From an uncultured Oscillospiraceae bacterium (GTDB taxonomy: Bacteria > Bacillota > Clostridia > Oscillospirales > Oscillospiraceae), in the NCBI GenBank assembly GCA_934511165.1, contig CAKSWA010000026.1, forward strand, positions 1 to 30,926: a DNA stretch of 30,926 bases. The letters run 5' to 3'. Shown one piece after another: positions 21,794-29,920 of this stretch. A program made the position numbers and the translations under genes. The notes under the pieces were generated by a model. It was not told where the DNA came from, ran no database searches, and saw only the letters and a program-made list of their open reading frames with translations. Numbering within the stretch: position 1 is the stretch's first letter; each line of letters starts with the position of its first letter.

Positions 21794-23524
21794 TTATTTC
21801 TTCTCGGCGAGGGAGCGCGCAAAGGCGGCATAGCGATCTTTTCTCGCCTTGGCCTCCTCGGCGCTGGCGCCTCTCGCCAGGACATACATTTTGATCTTCG
21901 GCTCCGTGCCGGACGGGCGGACAACGAGCGCCGAGCCGTCGCTCAGCTCAAAGAACAGCACATTGCTGCCGACGATCGGCGTCTTTTCCACGACACCGAG
22001 GCCGGGGATCACCACATCGCCGGTCTGGTAGTCGCGCACGCGGGTGACCGGCGTGCCGCCGACCTCCGCCGGGGGCGTCTGGCGCAGCGAAGCCATGAGC
22101 GCGCGCATCTCGCCGAGACCGTCCACGCCGTACATGAAGAGGTTCACGGTCTCTTCGCTGTAGAAGCCGTATTTGTTGTAGAGCTCGTCGATCGCGTCGA
22201 TGAGCGTCATGCCGCGGTCGTAATAGTACGCCGCCATCTCCGCAGCCATCATGGAGGCAGTCACAGCGTCCTTATCACGGACATAGTCGCCCATCATGTA
22301 GCCGTAGCTTTCCTCAAAGGCCAGGATGTACTCGTAATTGCCCTTTTCCTTATATTCGGCAAGCTTTTCCGCCATGAATTTGAAGCCGGTGAACGTTGCT
22401 TCAAAGTGAACGTCGTTCGCCTCGCAGATGCGCTGCACCATCGTTGTGGAGACGATCGTGCTCAGCGCCGCGGGGTGCTCCGGCATTGTGCCGGCGGCGC
22501 GGCGGGCGTTGATGATGTAATCGAGCAGCAGGCAGCCCATCTGGTTGCCGGTGATGGGAATGTATTCCCCGTTGCGCCGCGCCAGAACACCGATGCGGTC
22601 GCTGTCCGGGTCCGTGCCGATGATGAGGTCGCTGTCTACCTCCTTGGCAAGGTCGATGGCGAGATAGAAGCCCTCCGGGTTTTCGGGGTTGGGGCTCTTC
22701 ACGGTGGGGAAGTTGCCGTCGAGCACCATCTGCTCCTTCACGGGGTAGAGGTGCTTCACGCCCAGGCGGTGCAGCGCTTCCGGAACAAGCTTCCAGCCGC
22801 AGCCGTGGAACGGCGTATACACCACGCGGAAATCGTCGGCGACCTTCGCGACGATGTCGCGGTTGATGGCCTGCGCCTCGACATTCTGGAGGAACGCCTC
22901 GTCGGTCTCCTCGCCCATCCACTCGATGAGGCCTTTTTCGACGGCCTCGTCGAAATCCATGCTGTGGGGCGCGCGGAAAATGTCGGAATTCTCCATGCGG
23001 CGGGCAATCTCAGCGGCGTGCTGGGGCGGCAGCTGTGCGCCGTCCGACCAGTAGACCTTATAGCCGTTGTATTCCTTGGGGTTGTGGCTGGCCGTAACGT
23101 TGATGCCGGCCTCCGCGCCATAGTGCCGGATGGCAAAGCTCAGCTCCGGCGTGGGCCGCAGGGCCTCAAAAATGCGCACGTGCACGCCGTTCGCGGCCAT
23201 GATCGCGGCGGCTTCGCGGGCGAACGCCACGCCGTTGTTGCGGCAGTCGTGGCAGACGCACACGCCGCGCTTCATCGCCTCCGCGCCCTCGGCTACGATC
23301 AGCTCGGCAAACGCCTGCGTCGCGTGGCGGATGACGTGGATGTTCATGCGGTTCGTGCCGAGACCCATAATGCCGCGCAGTCCGGCGGTGCCGAAAACGA
23401 GCGGCGCATAAAACCGGTCCTCGATCTCCTTGGGATCGTCGCGGATGGCGTCGAGCTCTTTCCATTCCTCTTCGCTCAGCGCCGGGCTGTTGAGCCATTT
23501 TTCATAAGTTTCCCGCCAAGTCAT
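21794..23524 (-). CDS. pgcA: Phosphoglucomutase/phosphomannomutase
   Basis: A protein of 576 residues, the long form found in Firmicutes. All four active-site elements are present: phosphoserine loop TASHNP with Ser146, metal loop DPDSDR (305-310), sugar-binding EESYGY, and phosphate-binding RPSGTEPK near the C-terminus. The N-terminal FGTAGLRG loop is also conserved. It interconverts glucose-1-phosphate and glucose-6-phosphate (or the mannose equivalents), feeding envelope polysaccharide synthesis and glycogen. Its ATG overlaps the stop of the DUF2007 gene (ATGA), so translation is coupled. Whether glucose or mannose is preferred cannot be told from sequence. The symbol is by similarity in length and motifs. 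Confidence 0.92.
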   Translation of the reverse strand: MTWRETYEKWLNSPALSEEEWKELDAIRDDPKEIEDRFYAPLVFGTAGLRGIMGLGTNRMNIHVIRHATQAFAELIVAEGAEAMKRGVCVCHDCRNNGVAFAREAAAIMAANGVHVRIFEALRPTPELSFAIRHYGAEAGINVTASHNPKEYNGYKVYWSDGAQLPPQHAAEIARRMENSDIFRAPHSMDFDEAVEKGLIEWMGEETDEAFLQNVEAQAINRDIVAKVADDFRVVYTPFHGCGWKLVPEALHRLGVKHLYPVKEQMVLDGNFPTVKSPNPENPEGFYLAIDLAKEVDSDLIIGTDPDSDRIGVLARRNGEYIPITGNQMGCLLLDYIINARRAAGTMPEHPAALSTIVSTTMVQRICEANDVHFEATFTGFKFMAEKLAEYKEKGNYEYILAFEESYGYMMGDYVRDKDAVTASMMAAEMAAYYYDRGMTLIDAIDELYNKYGFYSEETVNLFMYGVDGLGEMRALMASLRQTPPAEVGGTPVTRVRDYQTGDVVIPGLGVVEKTPIVGSNVLFFELSDGSALVVRPSGTEPKIKMYVLARGASAEEAKARKDRYAAFARSLAEKK

Positions 23525-23853
23525 TGTTCTTCCTCCGTTTCATCGTCGCTCTCCCGGATCAGCTCGCAGGCGTCCTCCCACACCGAGGCGGGAACGAAAA
23601 TGTCAACGCCCGAGCCGCTGATGCCAAGGATCAGCTTGCCGAATTGTCCATCGTTGGGGTACTGGCGCAGGCACGGGATGCCGAACGCCTCCAGCCGCGA
23701 GACGAGCATTGTCTCGTCCATGTCGATGCCCTTGCAATGGCAGAGATAAACGGGCGGCTCCGGCTGACCCGCTTCGTCCTTGGGCCAGCGCTCGTAAAGA
23801 TCGCCGGGGAGCTGACGCCCCCACTCCGCCGATGCTTTTCCGGTTTCTTCCAT
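23521..23853 (-). CDS. DUF2007-like small protein
   Basis: A protein of 110 residues from ATG 23853, with GGGGAG five bases upstream. The core ETMLVSRLEAFGIPCLRQYP, then SGSGVDIFVPASVWEDACEL, matches the two-strand/helix pattern of DUF2007 (putative signal-transducing or metal-binding) proteins. An additional PVYLCHC motif precedes it. The C-terminus is acidic. It sits between rlmH and the phosphohexomutase and overlaps the latter by four bases. Function unknown. Confidence 0.7.
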   Translation of the reverse strand: MEETGKASAEWGRQLPGDLYERWPKDEAGQPEPPVYLCHCKGIDMDETMLVSRLEAFGIPCLRQYPNDGQFGKLILGISGSGVDIFVPASVWEDACELIRESDDETEEEQ

Positions 23854-23883
23854 GATGTCTCCCCGCGGGTCGCCCCGCATGTT

Positions 23884-24330
23884 TTATTTATGATATTTCC
23901 CGCCCTCGTTGATGTTGAAGGCGCGGTAAATCTGCTCCAAAACCATGACCCGCGCGAGATGGTGCGGAAACGTCATGCGCGACATGGAAATGCGGATGTC
24001 CGCGGCGCGCTTCACCTCGTCCGAAAGCCCGTCCGAGCCGCCGATGAGAAAGCACACGCGGCTTCTCCCCTGCACGGCGCACTGCGCCATGAGCGAGGCG
24101 AGCTCTTCGCTGGAATAGCCCTTCCCTTCAATGCACATGGCAACAACGAATGCGCCGGAGCCGATGCGTGCGAGCATCGCCGCGCCGTCGCGCTTTATGT
24201 CGCCGGTCTCCGGAAGCTCGATAATATCCAGCGCGCAGTAGCGCTGCAGGCGTTTATTGTATTCCTCACACGCGGCGGCATAAAAGCTCTCCTTGAGCTT
24301 GCCGGTGCAGATCAGTTGGACGCGCAACAC
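23884..24330 (-). CDS. rlmH: 23S rRNA m3-pseudouridine1915 methyltransferase RlmH
   Basis: A protein of 148 residues. The GTG at 24330 is the start: GGAGGTAA lies seven bases upstream, and RVQLICTGKLKE is the usual N-terminus. The SPOUT-fold knot residues are visible: CFLIGGSDGLSDEV binds S-adenosylmethionine, and the C-terminal HHLARVMVLEQIYRAFNINE followed by GGKYH is the family signature. It methylates pseudouridine 1915 in helix 69 of 23S rRNA. The start overlaps the end of walJ by 19 bases. Confidence 0.95.
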   Translation of the reverse strand: MLRVQLICTGKLKESFYAAACEEYNKRLQRYCALDIIELPETGDIKRDGAAMLARIGSGAFVVAMCIEGKGYSSEELASLMAQCAVQGRSRVCFLIGGSDGLSDEVKRAADIRISMSRMTFPHHLARVMVLEQIYRAFNINEGGKYHK

Positions 24331-25109
24331 GGCGTTACCTCCAGCTCCAGATCGCCCTCCGCCGGGGCGACGCACAGCGTCACCGCGGAAAAGCCCTCGC
24401 CGTCGAGCGCTTCGCGCACGGCGGTCTCGGCCAGACGCGGGCGGTTATTCTCCCGGCTCAGATGGCCGAGCACGAAGGTCTTCACCCCGGTTTTGGCCAG
24501 AGCACAGGCGAACTTTGCGCAGTCCTCGTTCGAGAGGTGGCCGCGCTCCGAGAGAATGCGGCGCTTGAGACAGACCGGGTAGCGCCCGGTGCGCAGCATG
24601 TCGATATCATGGTTTGCCTCGATCACCGCCGCATCGCATCCGGCGAGCGCGTCATACATTTCCGCCGTCACGCAGCCGGTGTCGGTACAGACGCCAAAGC
24701 GGGCGTTTTCCCCCGCCAATACATATCCTACGCTCTCGGGCGTGTCGTGCATTGTCGGAAAAGCGGTGAGCGTGAAATTCTTCAGCGCGACGCTCTCCCC
24801 GACCGGGATTGGAACGAGGCGCTCTTCGATGCCCGCCGCAGCGCGCTCAAGCGCGTGCGCGACGGTCTGCGGCGCGTAGACTTTTACATTTTTATGATAC
24901 TTCAGCAGCATCGTGAGCCCCGCCGCATGGTCGGTGTGCTCGTGCGTGATGAGAACACCCGCCAAATCGTCCGGCGTGAGTGAGCGGCGCGCAAGACCGG
25001 TTTTGATGCGGCGCAGGGAAATGCCCGCGTCGATCAGCACCGCCGTGCGTCCCTCGGTGAGTAGATAGCAGTTGCCGCTCGAGCCGCTGGCGAAGGAAAC
25101 GAAATTCAT
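24312..25109 (-). CDS. walJ: MBL-fold metallohydrolase WalJ/YycJ
   Basis: A protein of 265 residues with the metallo-beta-lactamase metal motif THEHTDH (55-61) and further ligands at HDTPES, DTGC and GHLSREN. The N-terminus FASGSSGNCYLL is characteristic of the YycJ/WalJ group, exonuclease-like enzymes usually encoded with walKR and linked to cell-wall control or mismatch repair. Here walKR is absent and the gene sits between murA and rlmH. The ATG overlaps the murA stop (ATGA). Confidence 0.9.
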   Translation of the reverse strand: MNFVSFASGSSGNCYLLTEGRTAVLIDAGISLRRIKTGLARRSLTPDDLAGVLITHEHTDHAAGLTMLLKYHKNVKVYAPQTVAHALERAAAGIEERLVPIPVGESVALKNFTLTAFPTMHDTPESVGYVLAGENARFGVCTDTGCVTAEMYDALAGCDAAVIEANHDIDMLRTGRYPVCLKRRILSERGHLSNEDCAKFACALAKTGVKTFVLGHLSRENNRPRLAETAVREALDGEGFSAVTLCVAPAEGDLELEVTPCCASN

Positions 25110-26401
25110 CCTGCGGCGGCGGTATCCCGCTCCGTGCCGTCCGGCTCGTCGATAATGCGGATGTCCGCGCCGAGAAGGCGCAGCTTGCCGACGAAGTTTT
25201 CGTAGCCGCGCTCGATAAACTGGATATCCTCCACGAGCGTAACGCCCTTGGCGCAGAGCCCGGCGATGACCATCGCCGCGCCGGCGCGAAGATCGCAGGC
25301 GTCCACGGAAGCGCCGCGCAGCGTTTCCACGCCCTCAACGACTGCCACGCGGCCGTCCACGGTCACGGCCGCGCCCATTTTGCGCAGCTCGTTGATGTAT
25401 TTATACCGATGATCCCAAACGCCCTCGGTGATGACGCTTGTGCCCTCCGCCACCGAAAGCGCCACGCCGATCTGCGGCTGCATATCGGTCGGGAAGCCGG
25501 GGTACGGCTGGGTCTTTACGTTGGCTCGGCGGAGCCGTCCCGTCGAGCGGACGAGAACGGATTCGCCGTATTCCTCCACCGTGACGCCCATTTCGCGCAG
25601 CTTCGCGGTGATGCAGTCGAGGTGCTTGGGGATAACGTTTTTGATCAGGACTTCTCCCCCGACGGCGGCGGTGGCGGCCATATAAGTGCCGGCCTCGATC
25701 TGGTCGGGGATGATGGTGTAGGTGCCGCCGTGGAGCTGCTCCACGCCGTTGACCTTGATGGTGTCCGTACCGGCGCCGCGAACGTCCGCGCCCATGGAGT
25801 TGAGGAAGTTGGCAAGATCGACGATGTGCGGCTCGCGCGCCGCGTTTTCGATGATCGTGCGTCCCTCGGCGAGCACGGCGGCGATCATAATGTTCATCGT
25901 CGCGCCGACGGAGACCTTATCGAGATATACGCTCGAGCCGCGCAGCCGTCCGCCGGGGACGTGCGCGGTGATGAAATCGGAAATATCGACCTCCGCGCCG
26001 AGGGCGTTCATGCCCTTGACGTGCTGGTCGATCGGCCGGACGCCGAAGTTGCAGCCGCCCGGCATCGTCGTGCGGGCAATGCCGAACCGGCCGAGCATCG
26101 AGCCGACAAAATAGTATGAGGCGCGGATTTTGCGCATACGGTCATAGTCTGCACCCATCCAGGTGGCGTTTGTCGCGTCGATCTCCACGGTGGAGCGGTC
26201 GATCATTTTCACCTTCGCGCCGAGCGATTCGAGAATGAGCAGCAGCGCCTCGGTATCGCTGATCTGGGGCAGGTTTTCGATGCGGCATTTGCCGTTTACC
26301 ATGAGCGCCGCCGGGATGATGGCTACCGCCGCGTTCTTCGCGCCGCTGATCTCCACTTCGCCGTGCAGCCGGTTGCCGCCTCTGATTCTATATCTTTCCA
26401 A
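25106..26401 (-). CDS. murA: UDP-N-acetylglucosamine 1-carboxyvinyltransferase
   Basis: A protein of 431 residues. The start is TTG 26401, with AGGAGG nine bases upstream; translation then opens ERYRIRGGNRLHGEVEISGA, the standard MurA N-terminus with Lys22-Asn23 as substrate ligands. The catalytic cysteine that adds phosphoenolpyruvate, and that fosfomycin attacks, is Cys117 (PGGCNFG). It makes the first committed precursor of peptidoglycan. Clostridia often have two copies; only one is in this window. A promoter is readable at 26465-26493. murA heads the operon that runs to the cyclophilin at 21147. Confidence 0.95.
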   Translation of the reverse strand: MERYRIRGGNRLHGEVEISGAKNAAVAIIPAALMVNGKCRIENLPQISDTEALLLILESLGAKVKMIDRSTVEIDATNATWMGADYDRMRKIRASYYFVGSMLGRFGIARTTMPGGCNFGVRPIDQHVKGMNALGAEVDISDFITAHVPGGRLRGSSVYLDKVSVGATMNIMIAAVLAEGRTIIENAAREPHIVDLANFLNSMGADVRGAGTDTIKVNGVEQLHGGTYTIIPDQIEAGTYMAATAAVGGEVLIKNVIPKHLDCITAKLREMGVTVEEYGESVLVRSTGRLRRANVKTQPYPGFPTDMQPQIGVALSVAEGTSVITEGVWDHRYKYINELRKMGAAVTVDGRVAVVEGVETLRGASVDACDLRAGAAMVIAGLCAKGVTLVEDIQFIERGYENFVGKLRLLGADIRIIDEPDGTERDTAAAG

Positions 26402-26464
26402 GTGTTGACTCCTCCTGATGCGCATCCAGGGCTTCTGTCTGCCTGTGCCCATAGATACATGGCG

Positions 26465-26493
26465 ATTTTACCATAGCGCCGGGAAAAACGCAA
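26465..26493 (-). promoter_or_regulatory. Promoter of the murA operon
   Basis: On the minus strand: TTGCGT (26493-26488), a 17-base spacer ending in TGG, and TAAAAT (26470-26465), an extended -10. It lies directly downstream of the nudix stop, so the six-gene operon has its own start. Confidence 0.65.
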
Positions 26494-26496
26494 GTC

Positions 26497-27036
26497 TTAC
26501 TCCCCGGCGAGGATGTGCTCCGCCTGCAGCACCGCGATGGCGGTTTTGCCGTCGGAAATCTCGCCGCGCTTTACCATAGCCAGCAGCTCCGAAAACGGGA
26601 GCTTTACGAGATCAAGGAACTCGCCCTCGTCGGGGTGTGCCTCCCCGCGGGAGAGATCGAGCGCAAGATAGATATACAGCCGCTCGCTCGAAAAGCCGGG
26701 AGACGAATGATACGCGCCGAGCGGCACGATGCGTCCGGCGGTGAAGCCGGTCTCCTCGCCGAGCTCTCGCGCGGCGCACACGAGCGGGTCTTCCCCGCGT
26801 TCGAGCTTACCGGCGGGCGCTTCGAGCAGGTGCTCGCCGATGGGATAGCGGTACTGGCGCACGCAGTAGGCGTTGCCCTCGCCGTCCACCGGGAGGATGC
26901 ACGCCCCGCCCGGATGCTCCACAATCTCGCGGAACGCCTCCGAGCCGTCCGGCAGGCGCACGCGGTCGAGCCCGACGTTTATAATAATCCCCTCATAGGT
27001 GTTGAGGCGGCGCAGCTTTTTTTCCGTATAATCCAT
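26497..27036 (-). CDS. Nudix hydrolase, ADP-ribose pyrophosphatase type
   Basis: A protein of 179 residues from ATG 27036 (AAGGAG nine bases upstream, better spaced than the in-frame GTG at 27042). The Nudix box is complete: GKLERGEDPLVCAARELGEE, then TG, fitting GX5EX7REUXEEXGU. The upstream VRQYRYPIGEHLLEAPAG is typical of ADP-ribose/ADP-sugar diphosphatases (NudF type). It would hydrolyse ADP-ribose to AMP and ribose-5-phosphate. A TGGTAAAAT extended -10 (27099-27091, minus strand) may be its promoter. Confidence 0.9.
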   Translation of the reverse strand: MDYTEKKLRRLNTYEGIIINVGLDRVRLPDGSEAFREIVEHPGGACILPVDGEGNAYCVRQYRYPIGEHLLEAPAGKLERGEDPLVCAARELGEETGFTAGRIVPLGAYHSSPGFSSERLYIYLALDLSRGEAHPDEGEFLDLVKLPFSELLAMVKRGEISDGKTAIAVLQAEHILAGE

Positions 27037-27188
27037 AACCACGATCTCCTTTTCCGCGGCGCGGAGGCATTTTATAACTTATAACAAGGTATTTTACCAC
27101 GGCCGCCGCCGCTTTTCCAGCTTTTTTCACTATTTATCGGCGGCGGAGGGGCGTATAATGGGGAAAAACGTTCTTTGGGAGGCTGTTT

Positions 27189-27419
27189 ATGCAGAAAAAC
27201 GCAGAAAACGCTCAGACGCTCGCACTGCGCGTGCCTGGGCATCCGGGGCTTTCCGACGCCAAAAGGCTCGTGTTCGCCGCGCTCGGGGAGGCCGACTGGG
27301 GCGCGCTGGAGATTGAAATCATCGCCGGGCGGGAGGAGAGCCTGCTGCTCGCGCGCCCGGCGAGCGGCGTTTACATATCTCGCGAGGCGCTTTCCCGGCT
27401 TGCCGCGCACGGGCGGTGA
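27189..27419 (+). CDS. Small hypothetical protein
   Basis: A protein of 76 residues, MQKNAENAQTLALRVPGHPG to RLAAHGR, not recognised. GGGAGG stands six bases before ATG 27189 and a TATAAT (27154-27159) lies upstream, though without a good -35. One half is Leu/Ala-rich (DWGALEIEIIAGREESLLLA). It is the only gene on the plus strand between the nudix gene (divergent) and smpB. Confidence 0.6.
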   Translation: MQKNAENAQTLALRVPGHPGLSDAKRLVFAALGEADWGALEIEIIAGREESLLLARPASGVYISREALSRLAAHGR

Positions 27420-27448
27420 AATTCTCTCTTTTTCGCTCTTGACAGGCA

Positions 27449-27457
27449 TGGTATAAT
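27449..27457 (+). promoter_or_regulatory. Extended -10 promoter of smpB
   Basis: TGGTATAAT is an extended -10. A TTGACA occurs at 27439-27444, only seven bases upstream, too close to act as its -35. I therefore rely on the extended -10 alone. Confidence 0.5.
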
Positions 27458-27491
27458 ACTTTTACTGCCAAGGCGGAGGAGGTGGAAGGCC

Positions 27492-27965
27492 ATGCCGAAA
27501 AAAGAAGGGATCAAGGAGATCGCTTCCAACCGCAAGGCGTTCCACGACTACTTTGTGCTGGAACGCTTTGAAGCGGGCATCGAGCTGTTCGGAACGGAGG
27601 TAAAATCCATCCGTGCCGGGCAGGTGAATTTGAAGGACAGCTACTGCACGATCCGCGAAGGCGAGCTCTTCGTGCGCGGCATGCATGTGAGCCCTTACGA
27701 AAAGGGCAACATCTTCAACCGCGACCCGGTGCGCACCCGGCGGCTGCTGATGCACAAGCGGGAGATCCGCAGGCTCGGCGAGCGCGTGGCGCAGGACGGC
27801 GTGGCGCTCGTGCCGCTCTCGCTGTACTTCAAGGACAGCCGCGTCAAGGTGGAGCTCGGCCTCTGCAAGGGCAAAAAGCTGTACGACAAGCGCGATTCGG
27901 ACGCCGAGCGCAATGCGAAGCGCGATATGGATCGCGCCATGAAAGAAAGGAATTTCAAAGAATGA
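27492..27965 (+). CDS. smpB: SsrA-binding protein SmpB
   Basis: A protein of 157 residues with GGAGG upstream of ATG 27492. It shows the SmpB oligonucleotide-binding barrel: NRKAFHDYFVLERFEAGIEL, GTEVKSIRAGQVNLKDSYC, the HVSPYEKGN loop and RRLLMHKREIRRL, and ends in the basic tail KGKKLYDKRDSDAERNAKRD that reaches the ribosomal A site. It carries tmRNA, encoded at 28666, to stalled ribosomes. The stop overlaps the next ATG. Confidence 0.97.
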   Translation: MPKKEGIKEIASNRKAFHDYFVLERFEAGIELFGTEVKSIRAGQVNLKDSYCTIREGELFVRGMHVSPYEKGNIFNRDPVRTRRLLMHKREIRRLGERVAQDGVALVPLSLYFKDSRVKVELGLCKGKKLYDKRDSDAERNAKRDMDRAMKERNFKE

Positions 27966-28477
27966 ATCCTGTTGTGACCATCGAAATGGAAAACGGCGGC
28001 GTTATCAAAGCCGAGCTTTACCCCGAGATCGCGCCGGAGAGCGTTCGCAACTTCATCTCCCTCATCAACAAGGGCTTTTACGACGGACTGATCTTCCACC
28101 GCGTCATCCCCGGATTTATGATCCAGGGCGGCGATCCGGAGGGCACCGGCATGGGCGGCCCCGGCTACCACATTTACGGCGAGTTCCGCGGCAACGGCTT
28201 CCAGAACGATCTCAAGCACAAGCGCGGCGTTTTGAGCATGGCCCGTTCCATGTACCCCAACAGCGCCGGCAGCCAGTTTTTCATCATGCATGAGGACGCC
28301 CCGCATCTCGACGGACAGTACGCCGCGTTCGGCGCCGTCACCGAGGGCATCGAGGTCGTTGACCGGATCGCCGGCACGCGCACCGACCGCAACGACCGTC
28401 CCATGGAGCCGCAGGTCATGAAAAAGGTCACCGTGGAGACCTTCGGCGAGGAATATCCCGAGCCGAAGAAAAGATAA
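27962..28477 (+). CDS. Cyclophilin-type peptidyl-prolyl isomerase, cytosolic
   Basis: A protein of 171 residues without a signal peptide. The catalytic cyclophilin motifs are intact: IFHRVIPGFMIQGGDPEGTG (active-site Arg in FHRV), SMARSMYPNSAGSQFFIMHE, and LDGQYAAFGAV. It catalyses cis-trans isomerisation of prolyl bonds in the cytoplasm. ATG 27962 overlaps the smpB stop (ATGA), so the two are coupled. The extended C-terminus GEEYPEPKKR is acidic/basic. Confidence 0.94.
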   Translation: MNPVVTIEMENGGVIKAELYPEIAPESVRNFISLINKGFYDGLIFHRVIPGFMIQGGDPEGTGMGGPGYHIYGEFRGNGFQNDLKHKRGVLSMARSMYPNSAGSQFFIMHEDAPHLDGQYAAFGAVTEGIEVVDRIAGTRTDRNDRPMEPQVMKKVTVETFGEEYPEPKKR

Positions 28478-28526
28478 AAAGATACAGGAAAAGATTTTCT
28501 GAATCTTCCTTGTCCCAAAGAATAAA

Positions 28527-28570
28527 GAATAAGGAATAAGGAGCCGTTTATTCGGATTTATTCCTTATTC
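28527..28570. terminator. Long inverted repeat after the cyclophilin gene
   Basis: GAATAAGGAATAA (28527-28539) and TTATTCCTTATTC (28558-28570) form a perfect 13-bp AT-rich stem. It lies about 50 bases after the cyclophilin stop. It lacks a T run on the plus strand, so terminator function is uncertain. Confidence 0.45.
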
Positions 28571-28589
28571 CAAAAAGAAGGGGTCCTCA

Positions 28590-28658
28590 AGGGGGAACAT
28601 GGTTCCCCTTGAAGTTGCCTCGCCGAAGGCGACTCTGCCGTTTCCGCAGAAACGGCGG
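28590..28658. repeat. Cluster of small palindromes just before ssrA
   Basis: Three hairpins in a row: CAAGGGGGAAC-ATG-GTTCCCCTTG, then TCGCCgaaGGCGA, then GCCGTTTCcgcaGAAACGGC. They resemble a REP-like element or RNA-processing structures ahead of the tmRNA 5' end. No clear promoter hexamers for ssrA are visible in this stretch. Confidence 0.5.
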
Positions 28659-28665
28659 CAACTAT

Positions 28666-29029
28666 GGGGGCGTACCGGTTTCGACGGGGATGCGGAGATT
28701 GGAATAGCGGGCGGATGCGCCTACCATCCTTAAAATGGGCAATTATAAATTAAAGAACAACGATAACGTTGCTCTGGCCGCGGCTTAAGCCGTGACCCGT
28801 CCCCTCCGGGAGTGCCTCGGCCCGGAAGCGGGGCGTCGATGAGAGGCGGACGTGAGCACGCAAAGCTTTGAGCGCGCCATGCATAATGAAGCTACCCGAC
28901 TTGCCGTCTTGACGTTTGGCCGGTAACGAGGGAAACAGGGATGCGGAATCCCAAAACAAGCGTCTGCGCCCGGAGAAGTTCCCTTTGAAGCGTTTTCGGA
29001 CAGGAGTTCAACTCTCCTCGCCTCCACCA
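28666..29029 (+). ncRNA. ssrA: Transfer-messenger RNA (tmRNA)
   Basis: A one-piece tmRNA of 364 bases. The 5' end GGGGGCG (28666-28672) pairs with CGCCTCC before ACCA at 29026-29029. The conserved GGTTTCGACGGGG follows the 5' strand, and the 3' T-arm reads GGAGTTCAACTCTCC. The tag frame begins at the resume codon GGC (28738) and runs to TAA at 28786-28788, encoding [G]NYKLKNNDNVALAAA, a typical Clostridia-style tag ending in ALAAA. It rescues stalled ribosomes together with SmpB, encoded 700 bases upstream. Confidence 0.97.
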
Positions 29030-29107
29030 AATGGACATTGGACGAACACATATTTCTTTAACGGCGGTTTCGCCGTGAAGGTATGGCTCGGATAATGTCG
29101 TAAGCAG

Positions 29108-29148
29108 AAAAAGTCCGCTGAGGTCACCACGACCCCAGCGGACTTTTT
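29108..29148. terminator. Bidirectional terminator downstream of ssrA
   Basis: AAAAAGTCCGCTG (29108-29120) and CAGCGGACTTTTT (29136-29148) form a perfect 13-bp stem with A/T tails in both directions. It also ends the minus-strand fragment whose stop is at 29148. Between 29030 and 29107 I see no gene. Confidence 0.85.
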
Positions 29149-29297
29149 CACTTTTCTGTGTATTCGGGATGTTTCTCAAGCCACTCCTTGTAAAACGCCT
29201 GTCCTTCCTCGCTTTCGTGGAAACGGCGGATTTCCGGAATGATGTGAGGGACTTTATGAGAAAAACAGGGCTGCCGGTTGTCGTGGCACTGCTGCTG
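29148..29297 (-). pseudogene. C-terminal fragment of an accessory protein
   Basis: The minus strand reads about 49 codons without a usable start: CFSHKVPHIIPEIRRFHESE, then EGQAFYKEWLEKHPEYTEK, and a stop at 29148. A stop lies just upstream. The HESEEG-QAFYKEWL pattern reminds me of short proteins in Clostridia integrative elements, but I cannot name a family. The missing start makes this a remnant. Confidence 0.45.
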
Positions 29298-29306
29298 TTC
29301 TCAATG

Positions 29307-29860
29307 CTATTTGAATTGTACGCTCACATCATATCTACGGTCTATGGCCTTGACGATCGGTTCGTAGACTTCCTTTACCATCTTGAGAGCAAGATCGTCC
29401 GCTTTTTGACCGTTTGCGGCCGTATTGAATTTTTCCTCAAGCCTGGTGCAAAGCTCCTTCGCAATGACATTGTAATCTCTCACTGTCAGCTCAATATCTC
29501 CCCGCGCTAACAGACCTTCTTTCACTTCATCAATGATGATGTTATTCGGGTCAATCTCAATAGACTGCAAATACGCGTGTTCAATGAGAATCGTAATGGT
29601 CTTCTTTTCTTTGTTCTCGATGACATTCGCCGCTGTCAGGTTGTCCAGATCTACAACAAAATAGCCTGTACCGGTATAAGAAACACTTTGTGTCTTCTTC
29701 AGGAAGTCAAAGTCGAGCTGCTTAATGAGACGATCTGTCAGTTCTGTTGTGACTGTTCCTTGCTGCGTACTGACAATGAGTTTCCGCATCTCATTGTGAT
29801 TGGAGAGAATGACATCGGAGAAATTTACCTCAACACCGCTATTCTTGAGGTAAGCCCCTT
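29307..29860 (-). pseudogene. DUF4230-like protein lacking its N-terminus
   Basis: Coding-quality sequence runs from about 29860 (YLKNSGVEVNFSDVILSN) through ATG 29789 to the stop at 29307. The part from that ATG is 160 residues. No ribosome site precedes ATG 29789 and the homologous-looking frame extends above it, so the ATG is internal. TGYFVVDLDNLTAANV, ITILIEHAYLQSIEIDPNNI and EEKFNTAANG...VKEVYEPIVK resemble the second half of DUF4230 proteins, which normally begin with a membrane anchor. That N-terminus is missing: the frame fades where the leader of the divergent marR gene begins. If not a pseudogene, the start is unexplained. Confidence 0.55.
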
Positions 29861-29920
29861 GCGAAGGCCGATAAAAGAATTTATAATGAAAACAATGAAC
29901 AGAGGAAAGGTGAGAGAGAC

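Noticed and set aside
21707..23749. 680-codon plus-strand frame opposite the phosphohexomutase
   Set aside because: Antisense shadow of an unmistakable gene; no family pattern.
16585..27036. Possible genomic island on the minus strand
   Set aside because: Gene content is housekeeping and tightly organised; base usage looks like the rest of the core.
27439..27457. TTGACA followed by TATAAT upstream of smpB
   Set aside because: The hexamers are seven bases apart, which cannot form a normal sigma-A promoter. Only the extended -10 was kept.
29169..29510. 113-codon plus-strand frame with a hydrophobic stretch
   Set aside because: It is antisense to the DUF4230-like gene and the C-terminal fragment, and it has no ribosome site.
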